Shown here: in pieces, positions 51,576 through 60,475 of the stretch
Numbering within the stretch: the first letter of the stretch is position 1
How the letters are laid out: every line of letters starts with the position of its first letter
Assembly: GCA_003132405.1 (NCBI GenBank)
Contig: PKXQ01000148.1
Coordinates: 1-64,000, forward strand
Direction of reading: 5' to 3'
Length of the DNA: 64,000 bases
Source of the DNA: Acidobacteriaceae bacterium
Lineage (GTDB): Bacteria; Acidobacteriota; Terriglobia; Terriglobales; Acidobacteriaceae
The notes under the pieces: model-generated
What the model was told of the DNA's origin: nothing
Seen by the model: only the letters and a program-made list of their open reading frames with translations
Databases searched by the model: none
Made by a program: the position numbers and the translations under genes

Positions 51576-52157
51576 ATGAATTTAAATCTGATGGATCCTA
51601 AACTGTTAATTCTCGCCGCCGTGGTGATCATGGTCATCGCAGTCGTTGCCTGGCTGTATGTGCGAAAACGACGCACTACAACCGCCAGCCTGCGAAAGAA
51701 GTTTGGCTCCGAATACGATCGCGCCGTGTTAGTGCATGGGACAGGGCGAAAAGCAGAAGCGAAATTGGAGGATCGACAGACTCGGGTCGATAAGCTCAAC
51801 CTCCGCGATCTAAGTTCAGCGGAACATGAGCGTTTCTTGAAGCAATGGGATTCCGTGCAGTCCCGTTTTGTCGATTCCCCGAAGGGCGCGGTCGCAGAAG
51901 CCGATGACCTGTTGTCTTCCTTGATGAAAGCTCGCGGCTATCCGGTCTCCGATTTCGATCAGCGCGCCTCGGACATTTCCGTCGATCATCCCCGGGTAGT
52001 CGAGAACTACCGCTCTGCGCACGAGATTGCGCTGCGGGTCGGGAAAGACGCTGCCACGACCGAAGATCTAAGGACGGCGATGATTCATTACCGGTCTCTA
52101 TTTGAGGAATTAGTGCAGCAAGCGCCCACAATTGTAGATCGGAAAGAGGTCGCGTGA
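51576..52157 (+). CDS. Membrane-anchored protein of unknown function
   Basis: A 193-residue protein with one N-terminal membrane helix (LLILAAVVIMVIAVVAWLYV) followed by a charged cytoplasmic-type region, KKFGSEYDRAVLVHGTGRKAEAKLEDRQ, SSAEHERFLKQWDSVQSRFVDSPKGAVAEADDLLSSLM and a C-terminal helix. This layout is a conserved hypothetical seen in stress clusters of acidobacteria and proteobacteria. No catalytic motif is visible. It is the first gene of a run with CsbD and DUF883-like genes. Confidence 0.82.
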   Translation: MNLNLMDPKLLILAAVVIMVIAVVAWLYVRKRRTTTASLRKKFGSEYDRAVLVHGTGRKAEAKLEDRQTRVDKLNLRDLSSAEHERFLKQWDSVQSRFVDSPKGAVAEADDLLSSLMKARGYPVSDFDQRASDISVDHPRVVENYRSAHEIALRVGKDAATTEDLRTAMIHYRSLFEELVQQAPTIVDRKEVA

Positions 52158-52200
52158 TGACAGAGTTTGGGACCACAACGACAAGAGAAAAGAGGAAATC

Positions 52201-52380
52201 ATGAAACCAAGTACAGAAGACAAGGCCGAGGGCAAGATTCACGAAGTTAAGGGAAAAATTAAGGAAGAAGTCGGAAAGGTGACGAACGACCCGGACGTAG
52301 AAGTCTCCGGAGCGGCGGAAAAGAATGCAGGCAAAGTCCAAAAATGGATCGGCCGCGCTGAAAAAGCCGTCGGAGAATAA
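52201..52380 (+). CDS. CsbD-family general stress protein
   Basis: A 59-residue, highly charged protein of the CsbD/YjbJ type: KAEGKIHEVKGKIKEEVGKVTND in the first half, then AEKNAGKVQKWIGRAEKAVGE. In other bacteria, members rise strongly in stress or stationary phase; the molecular role is unknown. A ribosome site (aagaggaaatc) precedes the ATG. It lies 43 bp after the previous gene and is probably co-transcribed. Confidence 0.93.
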   Translation: MKPSTEDKAEGKIHEVKGKIKEEVGKVTNDPDVEVSGAAEKNAGKVQKWIGRAEKAVGE

Positions 52381-52422
52381 AAACGTATCAACCTTAGGGT
52401 TGCAATATACAGGAGAGCACAA

Positions 52423-52692
52423 ATGTCACAAACCGTAGCGGAGAGAGCAACTGAACACGTTAGCGAATCAGCTCGCCAGGCCTCATGCGCAACCAGTGCG
52501 ATTGCTGATGCGCTAGAGGATGGAGTGAGAGTAGTGAGGCGTGCCGCAAAGCAGGGCGGCGACGCTGCCGAAGAAATTTTGAATGACACAACCGAGCGCA
52601 TCCAGCGAAACCCGGTGCTAACCGTTGCGACGTCATTTGCGGTCGGCATCACCGCCGGAACACTAATCGGATGGATGTTGAGACGCAGGTAA
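52423..52692 (+). CDS. YqjD/ElaB (DUF883)-like membrane protein
   Basis: An 89-residue protein with an amphipathic helical N-terminal part (ATEHVSESARQASCATSAIADALEDGVRVVRRAAKQGG) and a C-terminal membrane helix (VLTVATSFAVGITAGTLIGWML) ending in Arg-rich RRR. This tail-anchored layout matches the YqjD/ElaB family, which in E. coli attaches ribosomes to the membrane in stationary phase. A good ribosome site (caggagagcac) precedes the ATG. Confidence 0.85.
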   Translation: MSQTVAERATEHVSESARQASCATSAIADALEDGVRVVRRAAKQGGDAAEEILNDTTERIQRNPVLTVATSFAVGITAGTLIGWMLRRR

Positions 52693-52771
52693 GTCAGAAA
52701 AGATCCAAAGTGATGCGTGGCAGCTAAGCTATGGCGGTCAATGTTTTTCTTGCCGGCGACACGGAGGTTGC

Positions 52772-53101
52772 GTGATTACCCCGAAAACGAATGTTCCTCG
52801 GAAACTCGACGCACAGGCAGCCGGCGCCGAGGGTGATATGCAGGAGCGGTCACGCTCCAAGCGGTGTGCAAGGATAAAGGACCTTGGTTTCGCATCCTCT
52901 CGCCACATAAAGATGTACGGCGAGAGTTTTGAAATAGTGTCGGACCCTTTTAGTGATGGTGATGGCGTAGCAGTTCGCGCCATCAGCGGGAACGACCCAG
53001 AGATACGCACCCTGCGGCTTCCGACAACAATTCTGGTAGGCTCCGGGGATCGATTTCTGAAAAAACCGGATATTACCGGGCAATCGACTCTATTAGTTTG
53101 A
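52772..53101 (+). CDS. Conserved hypothetical protein (109 aa)
   Basis: A small soluble protein. The first 45 residues are Arg/Ala-rich and may be partly non-native; the core KMYGESFEIVSDPFSDGDGVAVRAISGNDPEIRTLRLPTTILVG looks like a conserved beta-rich domain I associate with acidobacterial hypotheticals. It is read here from GTG 52772, but a later start such as ATG 52838 is possible. Neighbours are stress genes on the same strand. Confidence 0.6.
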   Translation: MITPKTNVPRKLDAQAAGAEGDMQERSRSKRCARIKDLGFASSRHIKMYGESFEIVSDPFSDGDGVAVRAISGNDPEIRTLRLPTTILVGSGDRFLKKPDITGQSTLLV

Positions 53102-53148
53102 CGCCGATTTGGTTTGACGCCGAAGACGATAAATGAAAAAGGAGAACA

Positions 53149-53310
53149 ATGATGACGACGACTGGACAGAACAAATGCGCGCACCTGCCATGCCGGTGCA
53201 CAGCGCAAGCTAACGACAAATACTGCGGTCAAGCCTGTAAGGACGCGGGCTCCAAAGACGTTGAGATCGCGTGCCAGTGCGACCATGAAGTGTGTCCGCT
53301 CACCGTCTGA
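53149..53310 (+). CDS. Small Cys-rich metallothionein-like protein
   Basis: A 53-residue protein with eight cysteines (10, 15, 17, 26, 30, 42, 44 and 49) and histidines at 12 and 46, arranged KCAHLPCRC, YCGQAC, ACQCDHEVC. This spacing resembles bacterial metallothioneins that bind Zn, Cd or Cu. A strong ribosome site (aaaaggagaaca) supports the ATG at 53149. It could buffer metals or As(III) in this stress region; a zinc-ribbon role cannot be excluded. Confidence 0.8.
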   Translation: MMTTTGQNKCAHLPCRCTAQANDKYCGQACKDAGSKDVEIACQCDHEVCPLTV

Positions 53311-53370
53311 GAAGCAGTAACCTCTGGGCGCGTGAGCGGGCAATTTAAATTGCCCGGGGAGAGCCTCGAT

Positions 53371-54138
53371 ATGAAGACCTACAGAGCTGCGATCTCGCTA
53401 TTGGGAATCGCGGCCCTGCCTGTTTTCTCCGTGCCGGCAAAGGCGCAAGCCCCCATCGATGGGGTAGACTCCGCCGCCGGCACTTTCGACTTTGCCGCAC
53501 CTATGGCGAGTCCGCAACCGGAGCTTACGTACGCGCGCCCGCCGGAGACAACCAAGATCCACAACTATCTCTTCGATGCGATCGGGCCCTATCCCATCGT
53601 GGGCGCCGCAATCGCGGCTGTCGTTAACCAGGTGCAGAACACCCCGCCGGAGTGGAGACAAGGTGCGGACGGTTACAGCAAGCGCTTCGGGTCGGACTTC
53701 GCCATCGCGGGAGTGACTACGAAAATAACGACGCGCTATGCGCTTTCGGAAGCCCTTCGCGAAGACACACTGTATTACCGCTGCGAGTGTAAAGGTCTGT
53801 TCCCCCGGCTCAAACATGCAGGTATTTCTACCTTTACCGCACGACGCGGTGTGGACGGCCATCGCGTCTTTTCTCTTCCCGATCTGGTTTCCCCGTATGC
53901 CGGCACCATGGCGGCCGTCTATGGCTGGTATCCCGGCCGCTACGATTACAAGGATGGATTCCGCATGGGCAACTGCAGCGTGCTGGGGTATATAGGGGGA
54001 AACATTTCCCTTGAATTTTCTATAGCGGACCACGCTCATTTCTTTCCCGGATGCATCTTAACGATGCGCACGGAGCGCCCGATGCGGGACCAAATTCTGG
54101 CTCGCCAAACCTTGGCTCTACAAGTCAATGATCGATAG
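53371..54138 (+). CDS. Exported protein of unknown function upstream of mlaE
   Basis: A 255-residue protein with a signal peptide (AAISLLGIAALPVFSVPAKAQ). The mature part is rich in aromatic residues and has four cysteines (YYRCECKG, GNCSVLG, PGCIL). Features include LTYARPPETTKIHNYLFDAIGPYPIVGAA and GTMAAVYGWYPGRYDYKDGFRMG. I know it only as an acidobacterial secreted hypothetical. It starts at ATG 53371 after gggagagcc. Its last 11 bases overlap the mlaE start, so it may belong to the lipid-transport operon. Confidence 0.78.
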   Translation: MKTYRAAISLLGIAALPVFSVPAKAQAPIDGVDSAAGTFDFAAPMASPQPELTYARPPETTKIHNYLFDAIGPYPIVGAAIAAVVNQVQNTPPEWRQGADGYSKRFGSDFAIAGVTTKITTRYALSEALREDTLYYRCECKGLFPRLKHAGISTFTARRGVDGHRVFSLPDLVSPYAGTMAAVYGWYPGRYDYKDGFRMGNCSVLGYIGGNISLEFSIADHAHFFPGCILTMRTERPMRDQILARQTLALQVNDR

Positions 54139-54973
54139 AAACTTCAGCCCGGTCGCAGGCACGGAGGCTCCGCTTTCGGGGACGCGAAGATCACTTACAT
54201 TCCCGAGCCTCTCTTTTGGCCCGATCAACAAATTTTTCGAGTGGTTCGGCGATCTGGGCATATTCTTCTGGCGAGTTGTGCACGCTGCAATCACGCCGCC
54301 GTTTGAATTCCGAGAATTGTTTCGACAACTCGACGAAATCGGATCCATGTCATTGCCGCTGGTCGCTCTGGCTGGCGCCGCCACCGGCGTTGTTCTCTCT
54401 TTGGAAGCCCGGTACAGCTTGACTCGTTTTGGGGCTAAGTCTCTGCTTCCCGCCGCGATCGTGTTCTCGGTAATTCACGAGACCGGCCCGATCATCACCG
54501 GCCTCGTAGTAAGTGGCCGCGTGGGCGCTGGCATTGGCGCGGAGTTGGCGTCGATGAAGGTGACCGAACAGATCGATGCCATCGAGGCATCTGCGGTTAG
54601 CCCTTGCCGCCTGCTGGCGGCGCCCCGCATCCTGGCTTGCATTTTGGTGCTGCCTCTCCTGACCCTCGCCGCCGACTTTTGCGGGCTGTTCATGGGCTGG
54701 GTTGCGCAGGCCCTGGTTGAGCCGCTCTCGTTCCATCAGTTCATCAGTGCCGGTTTTAAGGGCGCCGATTTTAACGATTTCCTGCCGCCGACGTTTAAGA
54801 CGATGATGTTTGGACTGATCATCGGGCTGATCGCATGTTTTCAGGGAATGCGTACACAGGGAGGCGCGGCGGGCGTGGGCCGTGCCGCCACGAGTTCGGT
54901 AGTGTTGTCCTCGCTGTTCGTGATCCTGGCCGATGTCGTGCTGGTGAAACTCATTCTCATATTTTTCCCATGA
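54128..54973 (+). CDS. mlaE: MlaE-type lipid-transport ABC permease
   Basis: A 281-residue permease of the MlaE/YrbE family. Conserved landmarks: ELFRQLDEIGSMSLPLVALAGAATGVVLSL, the EXE-like cytoplasmic loop LASMKVTEQIDAIEASAVSPCRLLAAPRILAC, then FKGADFNDFLPPTFKTMMFGLIIGLIACFQG. It should form a dimer with two MlaF ATPases and contact the MCE ring of MlaD. The gene starts inside the end of the upstream exported-protein gene and is 38 bp before mlaF, so the three Mla genes form one operon. Confidence 0.93.
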   Translation: MIDRNFSPVAGTEAPLSGTRRSLTFPSLSFGPINKFFEWFGDLGIFFWRVVHAAITPPFEFRELFRQLDEIGSMSLPLVALAGAATGVVLSLEARYSLTRFGAKSLLPAAIVFSVIHETGPIITGLVVSGRVGAGIGAELASMKVTEQIDAIEASAVSPCRLLAAPRILACILVLPLLTLAADFCGLFMGWVAQALVEPLSFHQFISAGFKGADFNDFLPPTFKTMMFGLIIGLIACFQGMRTQGGAAGVGRAATSSVVLSSLFVILADVVLVKLILIFFP

Positions 54974-55011
54974 CAATTTGACTGAATGATTAAGCAGCTC
55001 GTGAAAAGTTT

Positions 55012-55812
55012 ATGGCGACAATCGATCAAGTTTTGATTCAAGCCGCGCTGAAGCCAGAAGAAGCCACGAAAGGCAGCGGTGTGCCAGCGATCGCCGTCGA
55101 CGACTTGCACAAGTCCTTCGGAAGTCAAAAGGTTTTGAACGGCATTAGCGTGGCCGTGAACCGCGGCGAGACTCTGGCGGTGCTGGGGCGCAGCGGAACC
55201 GGTAAAAGCGTCCTGCTGAGGCTCATCATCGGGCTGGAGGAGCCTGACTCGGGATCGATTCTCATTCACGGGCGAGACATCGCGGGACTGAATCTCGATC
55301 AACTCTGCGAAATCAGAATGAAGATGGGTTTTCTGTTTCAGCACGCCGCTCTATACGACTCGCTGACTGTTGAGGAGAACGTGGGGTTTCCGCTGGTGCA
55401 CCATAAGAAAGAGATGTCCAAGTCTGAGCGCGCCGACCGGGTGAAGCAACTTTTGGCGGAAGTGGGCATGGAAGGCCACCTTAAGAAGATGCCCTCGGAT
55501 ATCTCAGGAGGGATGCAGAAACGGGTAGGGCTGGCAAGGGCGCTAGCGTTGGAACCGGACATTTTGCTGCTCGATGAGCCAACCGCTGGCCTCGACCCAA
55601 TCAGTTCGGGGGAAATCAACGACTTGGTGCTCAAGCTTCAGGCGGAACATCACACGGCGTCGATCGTCGTGACTCACGATCTGCACAGCGCGAAGACGAT
55701 TGCCGACCGTCTGGCTCTGCTGAATGAGGGAGATGTGGTGGTCCAAGGCAGCTTTGAAGAACTTCAGAAAAGTGACATCGCATTTGTTCAGGAATTCCTG
55801 GGGCATTCTTAG
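55012..55812 (+). CDS. mlaF: MlaF-type lipid-transport ATPase
   Basis: A 266-residue ABC ATPase. Motifs: LGRSGTGKSVLLRLIIGL (Walker A near residue 62), FLFQHAALYDSLTVEENVGFPL (Q-loop with the MlaF-typical ALYDSLTV), ISGGMQKRVGLARALAL (signature), LLLDEPTAGLDPIS (Walker B) and VVTHD (switch). It is clearly an orthologue-type MlaF, closer to the canonical signature than the orphan copy at 1086. mlaE lies immediately upstream, mlaD 34 bp downstream. Confidence 0.94.
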   Translation: MATIDQVLIQAALKPEEATKGSGVPAIAVDDLHKSFGSQKVLNGISVAVNRGETLAVLGRSGTGKSVLLRLIIGLEEPDSGSILIHGRDIAGLNLDQLCEIRMKMGFLFQHAALYDSLTVEENVGFPLVHHKKEMSKSERADRVKQLLAEVGMEGHLKKMPSDISGGMQKRVGLARALALEPDILLLDEPTAGLDPISSGEINDLVLKLQAEHHTASIVVTHDLHSAKTIADRLALLNEGDVVVQGSFEELQKSDIAFVQEFLGHS

Positions 55813-55846
55813 TAGGAAGTTTCGTAGCCGGAAGTATGGAGGGCAT

Positions 55847-57010
55847 ATGTCGAGGGCGGCGCGGTTGGGAGCCTTTATCGTTGTGACACTGGCAATTCTG
55901 GTGGCTGGAGTATTCATCATCGGAGGCAAGCAATATCTTTTCAGCTCCACATATCAGTTGAAAGCCCAATTCGACAATGTCGTGGGCCTGGATTCGGGAG
56001 CGGATGTACGGGTAGGCGGCGTTCACAGTGGCACTGTGAGCAGTATCGTGTTGCCCCACAAACCGGGCGAAAAGGTAACGGTGGTTATGGATCTTGGCCA
56101 GTCGACGCACGAGATCATCAAGCAGGATTCCGTAGCGACAATCGAAACCGAGGGGTTGCTGGGCAACCAGTATCTTGCGATCTCATTTGGCTCGGCGGGA
56201 AAATCCGAGGTGCGGAACGGTGACACCATCGCCAGCGAAGCACCACTCGAAATGTCGGACCTGCTGGAAAAAACAAGCGGCCTTCTCGATAGCAGCCAGC
56301 AAGCCATTCAGAACGCTACTCGGGCGACGGCGAATCTAGATTCGATCAGCGCCAAGATCAATGCCGGTCAGGGAACCGTGGGAGCGCTGGTGAACGACAA
56401 ACAGCTCTACAACAACCTCGAACAGACGACGGCCACTATGAATAACACGATGGTGCAGGCGCAGGCAGGGGTCACCGACTTCCAGGAGAACATGGAGGCC
56501 CTGAAACATAATTTCTTCGTGCGTGGATATTTCAAGAGTCGCGGCTACGAAGATTCGGCTGAACTAGCCAAGGATGAAATCGAACATCTGCCGCCAGGCA
56601 CTCCGGTGAAGGAGTTTACGTTCTCAGCGAAGCAGCTTTTTGACAAGCAAGATTCCGCCAAGCTGAAGAATCAGAAATCTCTCAACGCCGGCGGCGAATT
56701 CCTCGCGAATAACGAGTTCGGGTTCGCCGTGGTCGTAGCGTACACGGGCATGGAGGGCGACACTCAAAAAGACCTGGTGCTGACCGAAGCCCGCGCCATG
56801 GTTGTGCGCGAGTATTTAGTTGAGAATTTCGGATTCGATGACAGTCAGCTTAAGACTCTGGGAATGGGCAAGCAGACAAATGCGAGTACAGATGCAAGCT
56901 GGGGTACGGTGCAAATCCTGGTGTACCCGACCGGAACCGAGATTCCTCCTAACAAGCAAACGTCGGCAGGCGGCATATCCAAAACAGCCTCAGCCCGGCC
57001 GGTTGATTAA
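55847..57010 (+). CDS. mlaD: MlaD-like MCE protein fused to an OmpA-like domain
   Basis: A 387-residue protein. One N-terminal membrane helix (LGAFIVVTLAILVAGVFIIGG) and an MCE domain (YQLKAQFDNVVGLDSGADVRVGGVHSGTVSSI, then IETEGLLGNQYLAISFG) are followed by a helical region (about 145-225). The C-terminal domain (about 265-375) has the OmpA-like pattern, LFDKQDSAKLKNQ, VVVAYTG and LVLTEARAMVVREYLVENFGFDDSQLKTLGMGK. OmpA-like domains commonly bind peptidoglycan, so the MCE ring may be fixed to the wall. ATG 55847 follows atggagggc and is inside the mla operon. Confidence 0.88.
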   Translation: MSRAARLGAFIVVTLAILVAGVFIIGGKQYLFSSTYQLKAQFDNVVGLDSGADVRVGGVHSGTVSSIVLPHKPGEKVTVVMDLGQSTHEIIKQDSVATIETEGLLGNQYLAISFGSAGKSEVRNGDTIASEAPLEMSDLLEKTSGLLDSSQQAIQNATRATANLDSISAKINAGQGTVGALVNDKQLYNNLEQTTATMNNTMVQAQAGVTDFQENMEALKHNFFVRGYFKSRGYEDSAELAKDEIEHLPPGTPVKEFTFSAKQLFDKQDSAKLKNQKSLNAGGEFLANNEFGFAVVVAYTGMEGDTQKDLVLTEARAMVVREYLVENFGFDDSQLKTLGMGKQTNASTDASWGTVQILVYPTGTEIPPNKQTSAGGISKTASARPVD

Positions 57011-57026
57011 ACAGCACACAGACCAT

Positions 57027-58559
57027 CTACAAGTTCTCTGCAAGGCCACGACTTGAAATCTGCCGGAGCGCCGGATAAATTCTGCGATAGTTGCGGTAGG
57101 CTTCGTCGAGAATTGCACACCTTTTCGGATCCGGCTGAATCTGCTGGGCGGTTCGCACCACGGCGTCACAAGCTTCGTCGACGGAGCGCCAATGCCCGGC
57201 GCCGGTTCCTGCAAGAATCGCAGCTCCGTAGGCGGCGCCCTCCTCGGGCTGGACGACCTCCACGGCATGTCCATAGACATCGGCCTGTATCTGCCGCCAC
57301 AGTGCGGAGCGAGCTCCGCCGCCTCCCAGGCGAATGCGATCGACGGGCACGTTCATCTCGCGAAAGATGGTGAAGCTGTCCCGCAAGCTGAACGCGACCC
57401 CCTCCAAGATGGCGCGGATCACGTGCGCGCGAGTGTGAGTGGCGGAGAGACCGATCAAGGCGGCGCGCGCGTTGGGGTCGCAGTGGGGAGTGCGTTCGCC
57501 CATCAGATAAGGCGCCCAAAGAACGCCATCAGACCCGGGCGGCGCGGCTGCAGCTTCCTCGCATAAGCGCTCGTAAGGATCACGCGCATCTGCGCCCGTC
57601 TCACCCTGTCCGGTGCCGAAGCGATCGCGAAACCAGCGCAGCGAAAGTCCGGCTGCCTGCGTCACGCCCATCACGTGCCAGCGGCCAGGGATGGCGTGGC
57701 AGAAGGTGTGAAGTCTCCCTTTCGGATCGAGCGCCGGCCCGTCTGTCGCGGCGAAGACTACGCCGGATGTACCGATGGTTGCACTTACAGCTCCAGCGCG
57801 AATGATTCCCATGCCAACCGCTCCTGCAGCCTGATCACCGGCTCCGGCCACCACGGGCGTCCCTACTAGCAGACCAGTTGCTTCTGCTCCGCGCGCAGAA
57901 ACTCGTCCGCACACTTCGGGAGACTCCCACAAAGAGGGAAGGAGTTGCGGGTCAATTCCAGTACGGCTCAATACCTCGGAGGACCACTTACGCTTGGCGA
58001 CATCCAGCAGAAGGGTTCCCGACGCATCGGCCATGTCGGTGGCGCGCTCGCCAGTGAGTTGAAAGAGCACATAATCCTTCGGCAACATGATGTGCGCAAC
58101 GCGTTCCCAGTTTTGAGGCTCGTTCTCCCGCACCCAGAGCAACTTGGTAAGCGTGAAGTTAGTGAGAGGCGCATTGCAGGTGAGTTGAATGAGACGGTCT
58201 TTACCAAAAAGCTCGGAAAGCGCTTCGACTTGCGGCTCGGTGCGCTGATCGCACCAGATGAGGGCGGGGCGAACCACTTCATCGCGTGCATCCAGTAAGA
58301 CGGCCCCATGCATCTGTCCGGAAAATCCGATGCAGGCGATTTCATCTCCGCGAGATCCCAAGGCGTTGAGCGCGTGCCGAACCGCCAGAGCGCTGGCGCG
58401 CCATCAGTCGCGAGGATCCTGTTCCGCCCATCCCAACTGAGGCGATGCGAATGGCGCGTGCTCTGCTGTGCCGGATGCGGCGACCCGGCTGTTTTCATCA
58501 GTATCAATGATGAGAGCGCGGGTTCCGCTGGTGCCGACGTCGATCCCGAGAAACTTGAT
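57027..58559 (-). pseudogene. xylB: Xylulokinase with an in-frame TGA (probably a pseudogene)
   Basis: FGGY-family kinase that would phosphorylate D-xylulose. One frame encodes KFLGIDVGTSGTRALIIDTD, then QLGWAEQDPRD, a TGA at 58404-58406, and continues without shift as WRASALAVRHALNALG, IGFSGQMHGAVLLD, PALIWCDQRTE and GAGDQAAGAVGMG to the stop at 57027. The TGA replaces the first Trp of the usual DWW in this position (TGG to TGA). The expected start codon also reads ATC (58557-58559) directly after an aggggaggg ribosome site, a possible second lesion. Two defects suggest a dying gene; readthrough or sequencing error are alternatives. Confidence 0.85.
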
Positions 58560-58718
58560 GCTCCCTCCCCTCTGCGGGATTTTCCGCGTAGACGCTGCAA
58601 GCCCTGCCTCTACGGATGGCCAATTGAGGCCACACATCTGGCCGAAGTATTCGACGAGGTCGGGCGACGCGCTTTGCAGCCGAACCGACCTCTGCAGGCC
58701 GGATTCGGATCGTCCTTC

Positions 58719-59234
58719 CTACCGTAAAAAGCCGCCAAGCGCCGGTGTCTGACCGATGTTTTCGAGCTCCTCCTTCAGCGCCATGCGGTCGAGACTTTTC
58801 AGAGGAAGAGAGAGCAAGAGGCTGATTCTACGTTCCAAAATAAAAAAGGCCTCGCGAAATGCTCGTTCCACTTTCCCTTCCGTTCCGTGAACCGCCGCTG
58901 GGTCTGGAACGCCCCAATGCGCGGTCATCGGTTGTCCGGGCCAGATTGGGCAGACCTCTTTCGCCGCGTTGTCGCAAACCGTAAAAACAAAGTCGAGCTT
59001 TGGAGAGCCCGGCAGAGAAAATTCATCCCATGCCTTGCTGCGCAAACCCTCGGTGGGCAGGCGGGCCATTTCGAGTCGTCTCAGGGCTTCCGGACGAACC
59101 GTTCCCGAGGGATGACTTCCGGCGCTATAAGCCGTGAAGTCAGGCCGGCCCTTGGAGTTGAGAATCGCCTCAGCCATGATTGATCGCGCAGAATTGCCAG
59201 TGCAGAGGAATAATGCGTTGTAGTGTACTTGCAT
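58719..59234 (-). CDS. arsC: Arsenate reductase (low-molecular-weight phosphatase type)
   Basis: A 171-residue ArsC of the thioredoxin-coupled class. The phosphatase P-loop is LFLCTGNSARSIMAEA (nucleophilic Cys near residue 11). The second and third relay cysteines are in VFTVCDNAAKEVCPIWPGQP, and the Asp acid follows in WGVPDPAAV. It reduces As(V) to As(III), passing the disulfide to thioredoxin. Beyond the core, a C-terminal extension of about 30 residues (MALKEELENIGQTPALGGFLR) is present. The gene follows arsM by 12 bp. Confidence 0.95.
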   Translation of the reverse strand: MQVHYNALFLCTGNSARSIMAEAILNSKGRPDFTAYSAGSHPSGTVRPEALRRLEMARLPTEGLRSKAWDEFSLPGSPKLDFVFTVCDNAAKEVCPIWPGQPMTAHWGVPDPAAVHGTEGKVERAFREAFFILERRISLLLSLPLKSLDRMALKEELENIGQTPALGGFLR

Positions 59235-59246
59235 AAGGGTTCCACG

Positions 59247-60107
59247 CTAGTTACAGCAGGTTGGCCCGCAACAAGTTTTCGTTCCTGTGCTTGCGGGCTT
59301 AACGGCCCGAACGAAAGCGCTCATGAACTTGCCGTCCACTTGTGGCGCAATGGCGTCCACGTCTACGCCCTCTGCCGAAAGAAACTCACGTGCATCCTCT
59401 ACGCGATAAATCCGGGTGGGCTCGATGTCAATTTGTTCAAAGCCCGCGGCTGAGAGCTTAGCGCGATATTCGTCATCGCCCAGCGCTCCTGCCACGCACC
59501 CAACCCACAGAAGGACACTTTGGCGGATTTCTGCCGCGATTGCGCCCCGGGTAACGACATCGGAAACCGCGATGCGGCCGCCCGGCTTTAGCACACGGAA
59601 AGCTTCCCGCAAAACGCGGTCTTTGTCGGCCGAGAGGTTGATCACGCAATTCGAGATAATTACGTCGACCGAGCTGTCCGGCAGAGGGATATGCTCGATC
59701 TCGCCTTTGAGAAACTCGACGTTCTCGGCACCAGCCTTGCGCTTGTTTTCATTCGCAAGCGTTAGCATTTCGGCTGTCATATCGAGACCGTAGGCTTTGC
59801 CCGTCGGCCCGACGCGCTTTGCCGATAGCAGGACATCTACTCCGCCGCCCGAGCCGAGATCGAGAACGACCTCTCCTGGATTCAACTTCGCCAATGCAGT
59901 TGGATTCCCGCATCCTAGCGAGGCGAGCATTGCCTCCTCCGGGACTTGTCCCGCCTGGGAGGAGTCGTACAGATTGGAAGTGATCGGGTCGCAATTCAAG
60001 CCGCTTGCCGCGGTCGCTCCGCAGCAACTGCTGCCGCCGGTCTTCACGCGCAAGGCCGCCTGGCCATACTTTTCTTTGACTACAGTCTTGATGTCGGTGG
60101 TGCTCAT
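59247..60107 (-). CDS. arsM: Arsenite S-adenosylmethionine methyltransferase
   Basis: A 286-residue enzyme that methylates As(III) to volatile or exported methylarsenicals. The SAM site is [21 protein letters not shown]. Conserved cysteines include [10 protein letters not shown] and LNCDPIT near the N terminus, then [13 protein letters not shown] and [10 protein letters not shown], which match the As-binding cysteines of ArsM. The C-terminal CCGPTCCN adds two Cys pairs. Its typical N-terminal start is [13 protein letters not shown]. It lies between arsR and arsC on the same strand. Confidence 0.95.
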   Translation of the reverse strand: MSTTDIKTVVKEKYGQAALRVKTGGSSCCGATAASGLNCDPITSNLYDSSQAGQVPEEAMLASLGCGNPTALAKLNPGEVVLDLGSGGGVDVLLSAKRVGPTGKAYGLDMTAEMLTLANENKRKAGAENVEFLKGEIEHIPLPDSSVDVIISNCVINLSADKDRVLREAFRVLKPGGRIAVSDVVTRGAIAAEIRQSVLLWVGCVAGALGDDEYRAKLSAAGFEQIDIEPTRIYRVEDAREFLSAEGVDVDAIAPQVDGKFMSAFVRAVKPASTGTKTCCGPTCCN

Positions 60108-60118
60108 GATGGTTTCTC

Positions 60119-60475
60119 CTATTTACAAAGCTGGACGATGCTTTGAGGCTTGACGGCCTTATTTCGAGTGCAGCATTCGGCGTAGAGGAATTGCAGAAGT
60201 TCTTGCAGCGCTTCGGTGTTGGCCGTGTATCGTAAGAAGGTGCTTTCACGGCGCACATTCACCAGATCTTCATTCTTCAGTTTTTCCAGATGGTGCGAAA
60301 GGGTGGAGTTGGGAATGTCCAGCTCTGACTGGATATCGCCTACAACTAAACCATCCGGATGCGCGGACAGCAACAATTGCATGATTCGAAGACGTGGCTC
60401 GGTGCCCATTGCAGAAAGCATGTCAGCGTATTTAGCCAAATGCTCGGTGTTTGTCTTGGTTGAGGCGGCCGGCAT
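60119..60475 (-). CDS. arsR: ArsR-family metalloregulator
   Basis: About 118 residues of winged-helix fold: [61 protein letters not shown] contains the recognition helix [12 protein letters not shown]-terminal Cys pair ([13 protein letters not shown]) is the likely As(III) ligand, as in the class with C-terminal cysteines rather than the classic ELCVCD in the DNA-binding helix. The ATG at 60475 lies inside a palindrome, so the start may be leaderless; a TTG further in is possible. First gene of arsR-arsM-arsC. Confidence 0.9.
   Translation of the reverse strand: MPAASTKTNTEHLAKYADMLSAMGTEPRLRIMQLLLSAHPDGLVVGDIQSELDIPNSTLSHHLEKLKNEDLVNVRRESTFLRYTANTEALQELLQFLYAECCTRNKAVKPQSIVQLCK

Noticed and set aside
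53398-54039. Minus-strand open frame opposite the exported protein before mlaE
   Set aside because: No motif or ribosome site, and antisense to a gene with a clear signal peptide and operon context.
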